Assembly (NCBI RefSeq): GCF_000350225.1
Contig: NW_005179151.1
Span: forward strand, 167,375-231,374
DNA length: 64,000 bases
Origin: Chondrus crispus
Taxonomy: Eukaryota > Rhodophyta > Florideophyceae > Gigartinales > Gigartinaceae
Reading direction: 5' to 3'
The position numbers and the translations under genes are program-made. This document shows positions 32,537-42,323 of this stretch, in pieces. The number at the start of each line of letters is the position of its first letter. Position 1 is the first letter of the stretch. The notes beneath the pieces were generated by a model. It was not told the origin of the DNA, did not search any database, and saw only the letters and a list, made by a program, of their open reading frames with translations.

Positions 32537-34024
32537 GCCAAGGGCGCCACACGGACCCCCCCCCGCGCAAGAGATGGAAAGGTGAGATCGGGATAGGACA
32601 CCTCGCATCGACGACGGGCCGGGGGTCGGAGCACGCAAACCCGAAATGCTTTGAGGCATATGGAAAGTGCGGGTGGACCCCGAAGGATGGAAGGGACTTC
32701 CGCAGCGTCTCCGGAAGTACGGGGAAGTCCATTGCAGTGAGGCCGTGCTCAAAGGACGCCGATCTAAAACGCGACCGTCCTCTTCCTCGCGATGGCGGTA
32801 TGTCGCCCAATCGTGGGGCGACACCGCAATGGCGTGAAGCCGCATAAGTGAGCAAGCGAATTTTTGCAAGGCCAAGCGGGTCTTTGAATACGCGTACGGT
32901 CGAGGGCCAACGAATAGCTCCTTCACTTCCGAGAACACGAAACGCCGCGGGCCGTCATGGAGACGACCGAACAAGTGTTCAGCCATACGGTCTACATACG
33001 AAACCTCACCGATGCTGTACGCGAAGGACCTGTCCCCCGGGATCGCGTCGGGGAGTTGATACGGGACTCCCCCGCCTTCACTCGTCAACCTCTCGAGGAC
33101 GAGGCCGGCCTCGTCCACGCGACCCGCCTCGTAGATGCGTCGAACACGCCTGAAGTCGGGACGCAAGGAGTCTCGGGATAGCAGTTCGGCAATCGTGATC
33201 CCCGCTGCGAACCGCACTCGCTCTACCGGTAACGATAGCGAGCGCTCCAGAGGAGCACCAAACCACCGCGTAGTGTCGTCGGCCAACTCCGCGCCGGCGT
33301 TGAGAATGCCCCGACACTTCTGTGGCAGGGCGCCGGGCTCTCGGCAGCACCCCCACGCCCCATAAGACCCACTGCGCGGCTCGTAAACCGCGTTAGCGCG
33401 CTCTGCATCGGGTGACCCCACAGAAGCGGACCCGTCGGGGACCGCTCGGGCGTCTTCTCCTCCCTTCTGTACCGCGCCCATCGAAGAGGCTGGACGGAAT
33501 TCGTCCGATGACGCGGACCCGGAAGGTCCGCGCGACTTTTGGAAAGGCGGCAACGCGGGCGCCGCGGAAGGAAAGAACCCCTCTACGCGAAGGGGAAGGG
33601 TGACGGAGACCCCAGTGGAGGCCGAGACGGGTACCGTACGCGGGGGCATGGAGGCCCCAGGGAGCGGAAGAAGTGCGATGGGTGCCACGGAGGAACCCCC
33701 ACACGAAGGGGACAGCGGGGAGTCGACAGCGGGATGACCCGCGGGAAGAGGAGACATGAGGACCACGCGGAAACCCGCGTACGGGCGAGAAAGGTGAACA
33801 GCGTCCGCACCGATGTGCGGGAAGAAGCCGATGAAGGCGAAGGAAAGGGGTGCGTGGATGAAGACCGAGACGCAGACAGGGGAGAGGCGATCGCGAAGCA
33901 CGGCGGAGACGTAAAGAGGGGAGGGTCGATCGGCGTACGGCGCCGAAGAGAACGCCGGATCAAAGGGGAACAGGGCTAAGGATCGGAAACCGACCCGGTC
34001 GGACATGGCTCTCTCACTCTTCAA
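32498..34024 (-). CDS. hypothetical 508-residue open frame inside the inverted-LTR element
   Basis: Long minus-strand frame, N-terminal third serine/proline-rich, central part with protein-like composition (VRFAAGITIAELLSRDSL, GEVSYVDRMAEHLFGRL). No domain recognised. Its N-terminal third has a frame-shifted counterpart on the minus strand at 24.9-25.5 kb, so some conservation exists. However, it runs antisense to the adjacent right LTR and its purine tract, and plus-strand frames over the same bases are also conserved. It could be an antisense gene, a rearranged gag, or a by-product of GC-rich sequence. Confidence 0.35.
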   Translation of the reverse strand: MKSERAMSDRVGFRSLALFPFDPAFSSAPYADRPSPLYVSAVLRDRLSPVCVSVFIHAPLSFAFIGFFPHIGADAVHLSRPYAGFRVVLMSPLPAGHPAVDSPLSPSCGGSSVAPIALLPLPGASMPPRTVPVSASTGVSVTLPLRVEGFFPSAAPALPPFQKSRGPSGSASSDEFRPASSMGAVQKGGEDARAVPDGSASVGSPDAERANAVYEPRSGSYGAWGCCREPGALPQKCRGILNAGAELADDTTRWFGAPLERSLSLPVERVRFAAGITIAELLSRDSLRPDFRRVRRIYEAGRVDEAGLVLERLTSEGGGVPYQLPDAIPGDRSFAYSIGEVSYVDRMAEHLFGRLHDGPRRFVFSEVKELFVGPRPYAYSKTRLALQKFACSLMRLHAIAVSPHDWATYRHREEEDGRVLDRRPLSTASLQWTSPYFRRRCGSPFHPSGSTRTFHMPQSISGLRAPTPGPSSMRGVLSRSHLSISCAGGGPCGALGVFLHPTPSDGVG

Positions 34025-34061
34025 GGGTGAACGCGGACGTTCACTCTTGAGGAGGGGGCCG

Positions 34062-34727
34062 TAGGGCCTAACGGCGGTTCACGATTAGATTTAGATAGAA
34101 GATCAATATGAGCCGCACGCGCGCACACGTGTACCGCGCATGTACCCCACGTGTACAGGGGCGCGCGCACGCACGTGCACACGTGTACCACACGTGTGGG
34201 AAGCGCGCATACCCACGTGTACTATACGTGTACAACACGTGTACCGACAGTACGGGACGGCCCGTGCTGACTACAGTAGCACTACAGTACAGCCCGTACT
34301 GTACTGTAATAAGATAGGATTACTTGGTATATTAGATACGCGAGCGGACCGGCGGCGGGGAGAGGGACAAGCACGAACTTGTCCACGACCTACCGCCTAG
34401 GTCCGTCTTCCAGCTTAACTAACTCGCGCGATCCGCCTTCGCCCGCGTCAACCGGGGCGAAGCGGGTAGGGGACAGCCGCGTACGCGAGCGAGCCTAGAT
34501 CCGCCTCCGCCCGTCAGCGCTGGTACGTTACCCAGCGCTGCTCTGGGGCGTCGAGGCGTAGATCGGCCCGCGCGTACTCTCGTCCCCGACCGTCCCGCTC
34601 TACCACACTACCAGGGCCCGCTTCCCTGTCTCGTTAGCTGTGTGTTCTCCCCGTCTTCTCGCCCCTCGTACGGGGCCTACGTCGAGCTAAGTATACACCC
34701 CTCTTCGTTGGGGGGTGTTATACTACA
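34062..34727 (+). repeat. inverted-LTR element, right LTR copy
   Basis: LTR in plus orientation. It follows GAGGAGGGGGCCG and ends TATACTACA. The U3-like part is rich in CACGTGTAC motifs (34115-34245) and has the CTACAGTACAG..CTGTACTGTA stem-loop at about 34286-34313, as in the 10.1-kb element. The left tip lacks the TGTAGTATA of its relatives (reads TAGGGCCTAACGG). Confidence 0.85.
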
Positions 34728-34732
34728 GATAC

Positions 34733-36294
34733 CACGTCCCTATACAGGAGCGCATAAACAAGACCACTTCTGTTGCACCCGGAGTTATTTTGGGAGTCTG
34801 GCTGTTGCATCCCTCAGAGAGAAGCTGGATTTTGCGACGTCTGAAACCAACGCCTACTCTGCGCATCCAAGTTTTTTACGTGACGTGCCACCTGCTTTTC
34901 AACTGCAACGCCTACCTTACCGGGCGCGATATCCATCCCAATGCCGACAGATGCAATGTGAGGCATGATGAAGTGGCGTATGGTGCGTGATTCAGGCACT
35001 CTCCCAAGAGTAGAATTGCTTGCGAAGACTGCTTCGGCGTCAAGTAAACGAACGATTGCTGCTTTTTCCGACAAATTGTCACCTTTATTCTGTGACGCAG
35101 AGATGCAACTTCCCGAAATGAAGGCTAGAGGCAGTACAGAAAGCTTCATCTGTGCCCAGTATCATTTGGTTTGAGCTGGGCGAACTTTTCTTCCCAATGC
35201 AGTAGATCAAACTAGGTTCAGCCTTGCACCCGGTGATTCACAAACCAAGTGGCGACAATACAAACGTCCGTCCATGTACAGGTCCAATTCGTTCACACAG
35301 ACCGTCAAAAAGTAAGACGCTAGTCGGCATTCAAATTCGAAGGCCTCGTTCTCATCCTCTGTTACAGAAAGGCGCTTGCCTGAATTTCGAGCTAGTCGCC
35401 GCCCACAGAAGCCACAATAAAATGGTTATCTGTGGACCGCGTCATCACACCTTCAGATCGCATTCCTGTGAATCGAGCAGAATTTCGCGTGGGCCCCGAA
35501 ATTGCGAAGAGCCTCGATCATAAAGGCTCCAAGGGGGTTGTATTCGCAAGAAACGGCATGAAGTGTGCCCAGTGATTGCTGGTGATTGCGCACAGCCGTG
35601 TTGCTCGTGAGAGCCGCGTTTCAGTAGACAAAACGGCGACTCCATTTACACAAACGTAGCCGTGATTGGCGGGGGCTGTAATTATTAGGCAACCTAAAAC
35701 TATAGTATCTATCCTTGATTCTGACCCCCGTATTGCTTTCTGTAGTGCAGTGGACACACTCGCCAACGAGGGCGTAAATCTCGCTATGAGGGAAAGCGGT
35801 ATGTCCAGTCACCACCGGGGTGTTCGGGACCCTCTGTCCGTGGTAGCTCAGAAGTAACGCAAGAATCGCGGGTAGAGTCGCGGTCAGCGCGTGAAGGGGT
35901 ACTCGGGATCGAGTAACTAGAAAGAGTGGGTGTGGCGGTCGCGTCGCGGACCGCTATCGACAGCGTCGAAGAAGAACAAAACAAAGAGTCAGAAGAAAGA
36001 AGGAAGGAGAAGTGTAGCGTAGAAACGTAGAAAATAGGGAAAAAAGTAAAGGAAAACAAGAAAAAGGATGACGACGAAGGGTGCAGGTACCAGACTTAGC
36101 CAACTAGATAGGAACCGTAGAGGATCCTACCAGAGATGCGGTCCGATCACCTGATGCCTCTTTACTGTAGCGCCTTCCGACACCCGACCTATATAGGCCG
36201 AGCGCCGTCGTCGGCGTCGGTTACTAAATGGGTAATTAATAATTAATTATCGTCATTAGAATTGCCACTTGGCATTAGACGCAAATTAGCGTAG
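34733..36294. other. unannotated stretch, no supported gene
   Basis: Short open frames on the minus strand (34814-35149, starting with a signal-peptide-like MKLSVLPLAFISG, and 35518-35815) show no family I recognise. From about 35820 the sequence is purine-rich on the plus strand and contains a TATATAGG box at about 36191; it may be another LTR, but I cannot find its ends. Confidence 0.35.
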
Positions 36295-36463
36295 AAACTT
36301 GTGGGCACCACGTATGTATACGTGTCGTACACGTGTCGTACACGTATCATATACGTGTCATACGATTGTCATACACGTGTGGCCACGTGCGGTACACGTG
36401 GGGTACCTTCCCAAGTGTGCGCGCACAGTACACGTGTGGTGCGCTTATCATACACGTGTGGTA

Positions 36464-36495
36464 TCATCCAAAGTGTACGCGTACACTTTGGATGA
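36464..36495. repeat. 32-bp perfect palindrome centred on ACGCGT
   Basis: TCATCCAAAGTGTACG and its exact complement meet without spacer at 36479/36480. Confidence 0.95.
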
Positions 36496-36537
36496 GTACA
36501 CGTGTCATAGACGGGAGCGCACACCATACACGTGTGG

Positions 36538-36573
36538 GCTCATCCAAAGTGTACGTGTACACTTTGGATGAGC
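36538..36573. repeat. 17-bp inverted repeat, 2-base spacer
   Basis: GCTCATCCAAAGTGTAC at 36538-36554 and its exact complement at 36557-36573, separated by GT. It is a near-duplicate of the palindrome 74 bases to the left. Confidence 0.95.
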
Positions 36574-37454
36574 ACACGTGTGATACACGTGTCAAAGGCG
36601 GGGAACGCGGCCCCGCAACGGCGGTGACCAGGGATAAAGGGCGCAGAGTCACTGCACTACACTTTCGATCTTTGATACGCATAGGCCGCCTTTGCTCTCG
36701 CTCGTGCCGAATTCCTTCTGAGTACACCCCAGTCTTGGTAGCAGCTGGCGCACGTAGGAGCAGAGAGGCAGATTTGCGGCTCGCTCAATATCTCGGTTTG
36801 AATCCCAATTTCTGATCGTATTTTTGTGAATATTCAGTTGTCTATCATGAGCACTTCCAACCACTACACGTTCCAAATATTGATAGACTACAACTACAAG
36901 ACGTTGATAGTTCTTTTTCAATTCCTACAATGTTTCATTATGAAGAGATCCGTTAATGACATCAAAAAAGGTGTGTGATCCCAGTGGTATAACTATCCTC
37001 GTCCGACTCGGAAACGAGGGGGGTTAGAAGCAAGGGAGCGCGCGCCGCTTGATTACCACAGTACAAACGCAAACCGTACGGATGGACTTGAAAAGTAGAA
37101 AGCCACACGTGGCCGGTGACGCTCGGCCGGTTGGAGGTGCTATTACCGGACGGCCGGTCACAGGTTAGAAGCCCAAGCGCTAAGGGAAACCGAGAGCGGT
37201 GATAGCTTCGAGCCGTAAAGGGAAGGGAGGCGAGTCTGCCTCCTCCTTACTGGGACGGGGCAGGTGCCCTCGATAATGACCCCTAAGTGGGGCGCCAGGA
37301 CAAATGTCCCTCTACAGTAGTTGTTACGTACGGTATATCAGCTACTGTACACAATTCTTTGATTTGTGCCATTAACTACTACTTATTGACTAACCACCGT
37401 TCGGATACAACACGTGTAACCGGCGGGGTACTACCGTGCTCTGCACTAGCCTGT

Positions 37455-37498
37455 AGCTGTAAATACCACTCCTTACGTAAGGAGTGGTATTTACAGCT
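37455..37498. repeat. 44-bp perfect palindrome centred on TACGTA
   Basis: AGCTGTAAATACCACTCCTTAC is followed immediately by its exact complement; centre 37476/37477. Confidence 0.96.
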
Positions 37499-38002
37499 GC
37501 AACCGTACGGTTGTGCGCACGCGTACACCCGAGCTCACTGTGAGGCAGAGCAGCGGCGGTGGTGCCGTCGCTTCCCTGCCATTATACTTCAATCCCATCT
37601 TCCACCCTGGCCAGGTGTCGAATTCTCTCGGCCGTGGTTTGTAAAAATACGCTCATTTTGAAAAGAATATTGAAGGCGAGCGAAGGACTTGATGCATCGC
37701 CAAGGGGTGACAAGAGGGTCAGCCTGAACTAAAAGCCGTCTGTTTTGGAGGTCACAGATGGTAAGGGCATGAGAGCAACGCCGAGATCATACCCCAGATG
37801 CCCCAGAAATATCCTTCGTCCTGGAAATTTCGTGCTTAAAGTCCCTTTAATTACTCAATAGCTGGTTATTTTGGAGAACCATAGCGGTGGCACGCTTAGA
37901 ATTTGTTGGCTGGGAGGGTTGACCCAGGGCGGTTCAAAGGCGATCATTCTGCTTGTCGGTTTCGTCATATTGAATTTCACTTCCTTCGCCCGTCGCTTGC
38001 AA

Positions 38003-38032
38003 CAATGTAACCGTGTTAACACGGTTACATTG
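38003..38032. repeat. 30-bp perfect palindrome centred on GTTAAC
   Basis: CAATGTAACCGTGTT and its exact complement meet at 38017/38018; a second small palindrome, ACAATTGT, follows at once. Confidence 0.95.
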
Positions 38033-40090
38033 ACAATTGTCAATTGACAACAGGAAAGTCAATTAGATCTCTTCATCACCACGAAAATGCAACATGTGAC
38101 CCATCTAAATGCAGAATGTTCTCCTACGAAAAAGAGTATAGATAGTCGTAAACTCTTAACTTTTTATTGAACCCCGCTGTTCCAATCGGCCCCTGATCAA
38201 AACCTATGGCTTTTGTGTGTGAGTTTTGTGTGGAGGACACAGAAAGGTCTCCAGTCCTGGTTATAAGAGCTGAAGCGCACTGGGCTTTTAGATATTGGTT
38301 GTGTTACGTAATTGGTAACCAAATCGGGGTGTTGGATAATTTCCACGAGCGCCCGTATCACATTTTCGTGATATACACCTACTGGATGAATGATGCTTGA
38401 CCACCCAATCTTGCGCCGAGTCGAAATTGTGCCAATGCGACCGGCAATTCACGTATGTTTCGGGCGCGGTGAGAGTCTGCGGTCTCGACCGCATGTTTCT
38501 ATCCGCATGGGATGCTCGCACAGTTTAGTGCGGCGTAATGGGCCGTCGGTAGGTTCTGTAGAGCTGGATAGGACAAATCTGCAAGAGAACGAGGATAGAC
38601 TGGGAGGACAAAGGGGGCCGGGTATGATCCTTGGGCTTGGCCGACTGAACGGAGATAGCGCAGACGCCTGCCATACAGCAACAACCACCGGCCGAAAGCG
38701 AGACTGTATTACTAAAGCACTTCGTGCTCCTGTGCATACATTTCTCTTTCATCTAGTCCTCGATTGCTCTCTGACTTCCCACCCTCAGCGTCGCTGCTCA
38801 TCTTACCAATTCATCACGGGTTCTGCTTTTTGCATACTCTTTTCTGAGTGTCGTATCCATTCAAGAATGTTTTACATACGCACTCCGTAAGAGAACGAGA
38901 CCTTTGTAACGCTGCTTGCGCTTGCTTACTCCGAATGATCGCGGTATTGCTTGTTTCCCCACTCCGTGGGTACCGACCTCTCCTGCCGGGCGAAGGCAGA
39001 TGATAGTTGCGAATCCACTCTTTTGGGCAGTTTTAATCATTCTGGTAATCAGTTAGTAAGCATCTTCAGGGCCGGCCATGATGAGAATTATTAGGTTATA
39101 ATGTGTCATCTTGTTTCTTTAACACCATTTTCGAAGCCATTTCGGGAATTGCTATGGAAGATGCAGTGTTCAGACCGGGAAAAGAGAATTGGGCCGGGCA
39201 CAAATACCCGGAAGTGCTGATGGCCTCTAACCCACAAGCTCAAGTGTTTCTATCTTAACAACTGCCTTCCAATCAAGATTCAACAGACGAAAATCACTCT
39301 GTTCACTTTTCTATCCCTGGGCCCAGCTAAAGTTATAGCTAGATCAGAAATCGGTACTGTGCGATCGGAGAGGAGACCGTTATGAGTAGGAGGCGACCAC
39401 AAGAGCTTCCCAGAAAATTTCGCAAGAAGCATTACCGTCGCTTTGGTTCTGAGCAGTGCGTTGTTGACTCGGACAGCGATCGTTGTAAATCTACATTTCA
39501 CTGGTATATAGTAGACCTCAAATGAAGTAAACTCATACTTGCGAAAAGACGACATGAATACGTAAAGAGGCTGGCTTTTCGTATAAACGTTGCTCACTGC
39601 AGCAAATAACTGCACAGAGCGTAGCAGGCGCGGCACAAACTTCACATTTCGTCCTCGCGAAGCGGGCAAAAATTATGTATAACCACGAACCGACAGGTGA
39701 TGCCTGATGCCCATCACCGACATATCCCCAACTGTCCATTTGGAGGGGTGTTCCAAGTAATCATACCTCTGACATGTTGAAAAAAGATATATTTTACGCA
39801 TGATTATAACAGAAACGGCTGAATGTAATGGCAGGAACTGCCAGGCAATGCCGCACCGGTTCAAAATTCCAAAAAAACATAAAAAACACAAAATCTGCCA
39901 CAGATTTCGTTCTCCTGAACCCCTACCCAGAGACAGTCTTTGAAAGAAACCTCCCAAAATCCCACCAAAAAGCCACTGACAAGTGGCTGACAACTCAACT
40001 GAATTTTGCAGTGAGTACAATTGTTTATCATATTCAATGCGCTATTGTATCAAAATACTAGTGCTCAAGAAGACCGAGCCTTGCCTCACC

Positions 40091-42323
40091 TCACTCCTCG
40101 TGATGGATCCCCGCACTAAAGGTCAATCCCAGACACGCCTTACGTCGTGCCCGGTACTCGAGTTGCGCTTTCTTTCTTTTCTGCGCTGTGTCGATGCCAA
40201 TCGTATTCAGACGATTCTTGTATCGTCTAAATTCGCGACCATCATCATCGCGCAGTGGATGCCACTTGATGGGCATGTTTGTGAAACAGAAACTTAGGCG
40301 AAACAGCACACCATAGCTCTTCTCTTCCTATCTGTATTTACTGCAGAACATATTCCGGATGACGCATTGCCTCCTGAAGTAGTTTTCTACTATGATTATA
40401 TCCGAAGAAATCCTTGCATTTGCGCGTTCTTGTTCTCAAGTTTAGAAACCGTGGCGGGCTTTTTCTTGGGAAGAACGGCCCGTACTATCTCAGCAGCGCC
40501 CTGGTAGCCCTCTTCCATGATGACCGCCCAAAAACCTTGAAACTCGTCCGCCAATGGACCGATGTGTAGTAAACGCACCGCGCTCGCGCCGTGCTCGATC
40601 GGCTGCGAGTAGCGAGAGCTTCGATACGACTCACTATTGTACGAGGCGTGTGAGACGCGACGAGTGCCGTGAACACGTGTAGAAAGAACAAGACAAAAGG
40701 GAGGTCCGTAGCTGATTGGTAGAGGTTTGGTAGAGCGGTTTGGGTTCGACACAACGATGCCACGAAAGGCAGCTTGACGTCCTCGACATGGTAACTCGAC
40801 GCCGTGCGAAGGTGTCGTCGTCACGGAGGACGAATCCAGGCGCTATGCAGAGCACTCTTCGTGCGTTACCCCTGCAGTGGAGTATCTTTCGTTGTACTCG
40901 ATGTACTGAAGAGAAGGCAAAAGAGTAGTCATGCCAAAAGACTTAGGCACGGAACCAAGGGACGAAGGGGTCGGACCTCGATTTCATGTTTCCCAGTCGA
41001 TCCTCCCTCTCGAGTCCTTCCCCTTCCCTTCTCTATTATTTCAACTACTGTAGCCCCCGTCCCTTGTCAGACGGTAGCCGTTGGACTATACATCGGGCAG
41101 TAACGGTCCTGCACTGGGGCGCCAGAGAGGTACGCCAGTATCATACATTAGACGTTATGAATCGAGTATAGCACGTACACGAACGCGAATGCCCGACTTC
41201 CCGAGCGATAAGGTTTCCGAACCTTTCCGATTGAAAACTAACCAAAGCAGTATTTCTCATACACTCTCGGACAGTCGAGTACAGTATGTAAACTTGTGGA
41301 CACTTGGCGTTATACCACACGATGTCTGCGACATCCAGCTCATCATCTGCCGTCTACAGACACATGCCGTGCATGCTAATATTCTGGCGGAACATCTCTA
41401 TGTCTGAAACTGCGCCAGGGTAATGGCGCGTGACGTTAACGGCAAAGCAAATTGGTAGAACGGAGACTTTCGTTTTGAATCCGTAAAGCTTGTGATTATT
41501 GCTGAAATGCTTCTTCGATTCTTCATGATTACCAGACGGACGGTTGGTTTGCTGAAAAGAGAAATCTGTTGCGTACAGAGCATGGCGGTTGTGATTGAAC
41601 GTTGCTTTGTTCTGAAGCAGGCGTGTCATTGTGTACTTCCGTTCCCAGTTCTGCACCACCTCACGGTAAAGAAACTCTTCGACCATACAAGCAAACGCCA
41701 TTAAGACTCGCTCAAACGTCGGGGCTTTCACTCGGAAAACCGTTTGCAACAAAAGCCCAACTGGCACCATGTTTCATCATCGCCTAGGTCAGAAAAAGAA
41801 CATCTTTTTGTTGCTGCCTAGATCGGCGTCTGACGCAGTTCCACTTCTGGGCAACATGTGCTGCAACCAGAGGTCATATGCCGCTCAGCTTTGCAGGCGA
41901 ACATTTTGTCATTGCCATGATTCTCGCAACACCGCCTTCTGCAAGACATTGATCGATGACCGGGCTCTGAAAATCTTCGGCCTCACTCTCACAGTCAGTT
42001 TGTCTACCGAAGTGCTGTATCTCTTCGCGGTGGTTGACAGCGCCATCAGCAAGGAGCTTGAGACCAGTACAAGCATGATTGCTGGTCACGGTGTCCATGG
42101 ATTTTTTTGGGTGGGAACGGAAAGGGAGTAGCTCACGAATTGTAACGAGACTGGTGAAGGAACGTTTTTTGTTTACATAATGATTGCCGTGTGGCTTGAT
42201 TGTCGTCAATGATAGATGGGTTTGTATTCTTGCTTTGATTCCCGCGAAATTGTTCTCATCGTGATTATACTGGCCTGAGTTTCGGCCATCATCAATTTGC
42301 GCAATCAGGTACGTTTTTTGCAT
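40091..42323 (-). pseudogene. DDE_4 transposase relic, split by a solo LTR
   Basis: Homologous along its length to the intact transposase at 25929-27200. Order on the minus strand: N-terminus LKLLADGAVNHREEIQ (about 42060), APTFERVLMAFACMVEEF, YATDFSFQQTNRPSGNHEES with Asp1, GAVSDIEMFRQNI with Asp2, then the LTR insertion. After it come FQGFWAVIMEEGYQGAAEIV (40.55 kb; the third Asp of CDKGYQG is replaced, MEEGYQG) and the C-terminal FTNMPIKWHPLRDDDGREF (40091-40309). Several frameshifts. Removing the LTR and one CGATG copy makes the protein homology continuous through ELDVADIGPLADEFQ. Confidence 0.85.
40565..41319. mobile_element. solo LTR (755 bp) with target duplication CGATG
   Basis: Starts TGTAGTAAACGCACC and ends GCGTTATACCACA, flanked by CGATG at 40560-40564 and 41320-41324. 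It interrupts the transposase relic on the minus strand, which gives independent proof of its exact ends. Tips follow the TGTRGKATAA pattern of the TGTAGTATA family. Inside, GGGGCGCCAGAG (about 41113) and a 14-base stretch identical to the core of the phage T7 promoter (40624-40637) can be noted. Confidence 0.85.

Larger units (their letters stand above)
31827..34727. mobile_element. LTR-type element with two LTRs in inverted orientation
   Basis: 2.9-kb insertion flanked by a perfect 5-bp duplication GATAC (31822-31826 and 34728-34732). Outer tips are TGTAGTATAACACCCCCC on the left and GGGGGGTGTTATACTACA on the right. The left 650 bases are the reverse complement of an LTR, while the right copy (about 34062-34727) is in the same orientation as the LTRs of the 10.1-kb element and has its own hairpin (34027-34044) and purine tract (34049-34058) next to it. 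The U5-side halves of the two copies are roughly 90% alike; the U3-side halves differ much more. The interior is related to 24.9-25.3 kb. Confidence 0.82.
36295..37320. other. CACGTG-rich LTR-like region with paired palindromes
   Basis: Bases 36300-36600 carry about ten ACACGTGT/CACGTGT motifs in both orientations, like the U3 parts of the LTRs at 19.8 and 34.1 kb. Two 32-36-base palindromes built on CATCCAAAGTGTAC are embedded here. On the minus strand near 37270-37310 is CTGGCGCCCCACTTAGGGG, resembling a primer-binding site; a similar CTGGCGCCCCAG lies in the solo LTR at 41.1 kb. I cannot define ends or a target duplication. Confidence 0.4.
37321..40090. other. long stretch without a supported gene
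   Basis: Several open frames of 100-170 codons occur on both strands (for example 38390-38890 plus, 39280-39669 and 39673-40020 minus), but none shows a domain or repeats elsewhere in the window. The two palindromes listed separately (37455-37498, 38003-38032) are the only clear structures. The right end may be the flank of the decayed transposon that begins at 40091. Confidence 0.4.
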
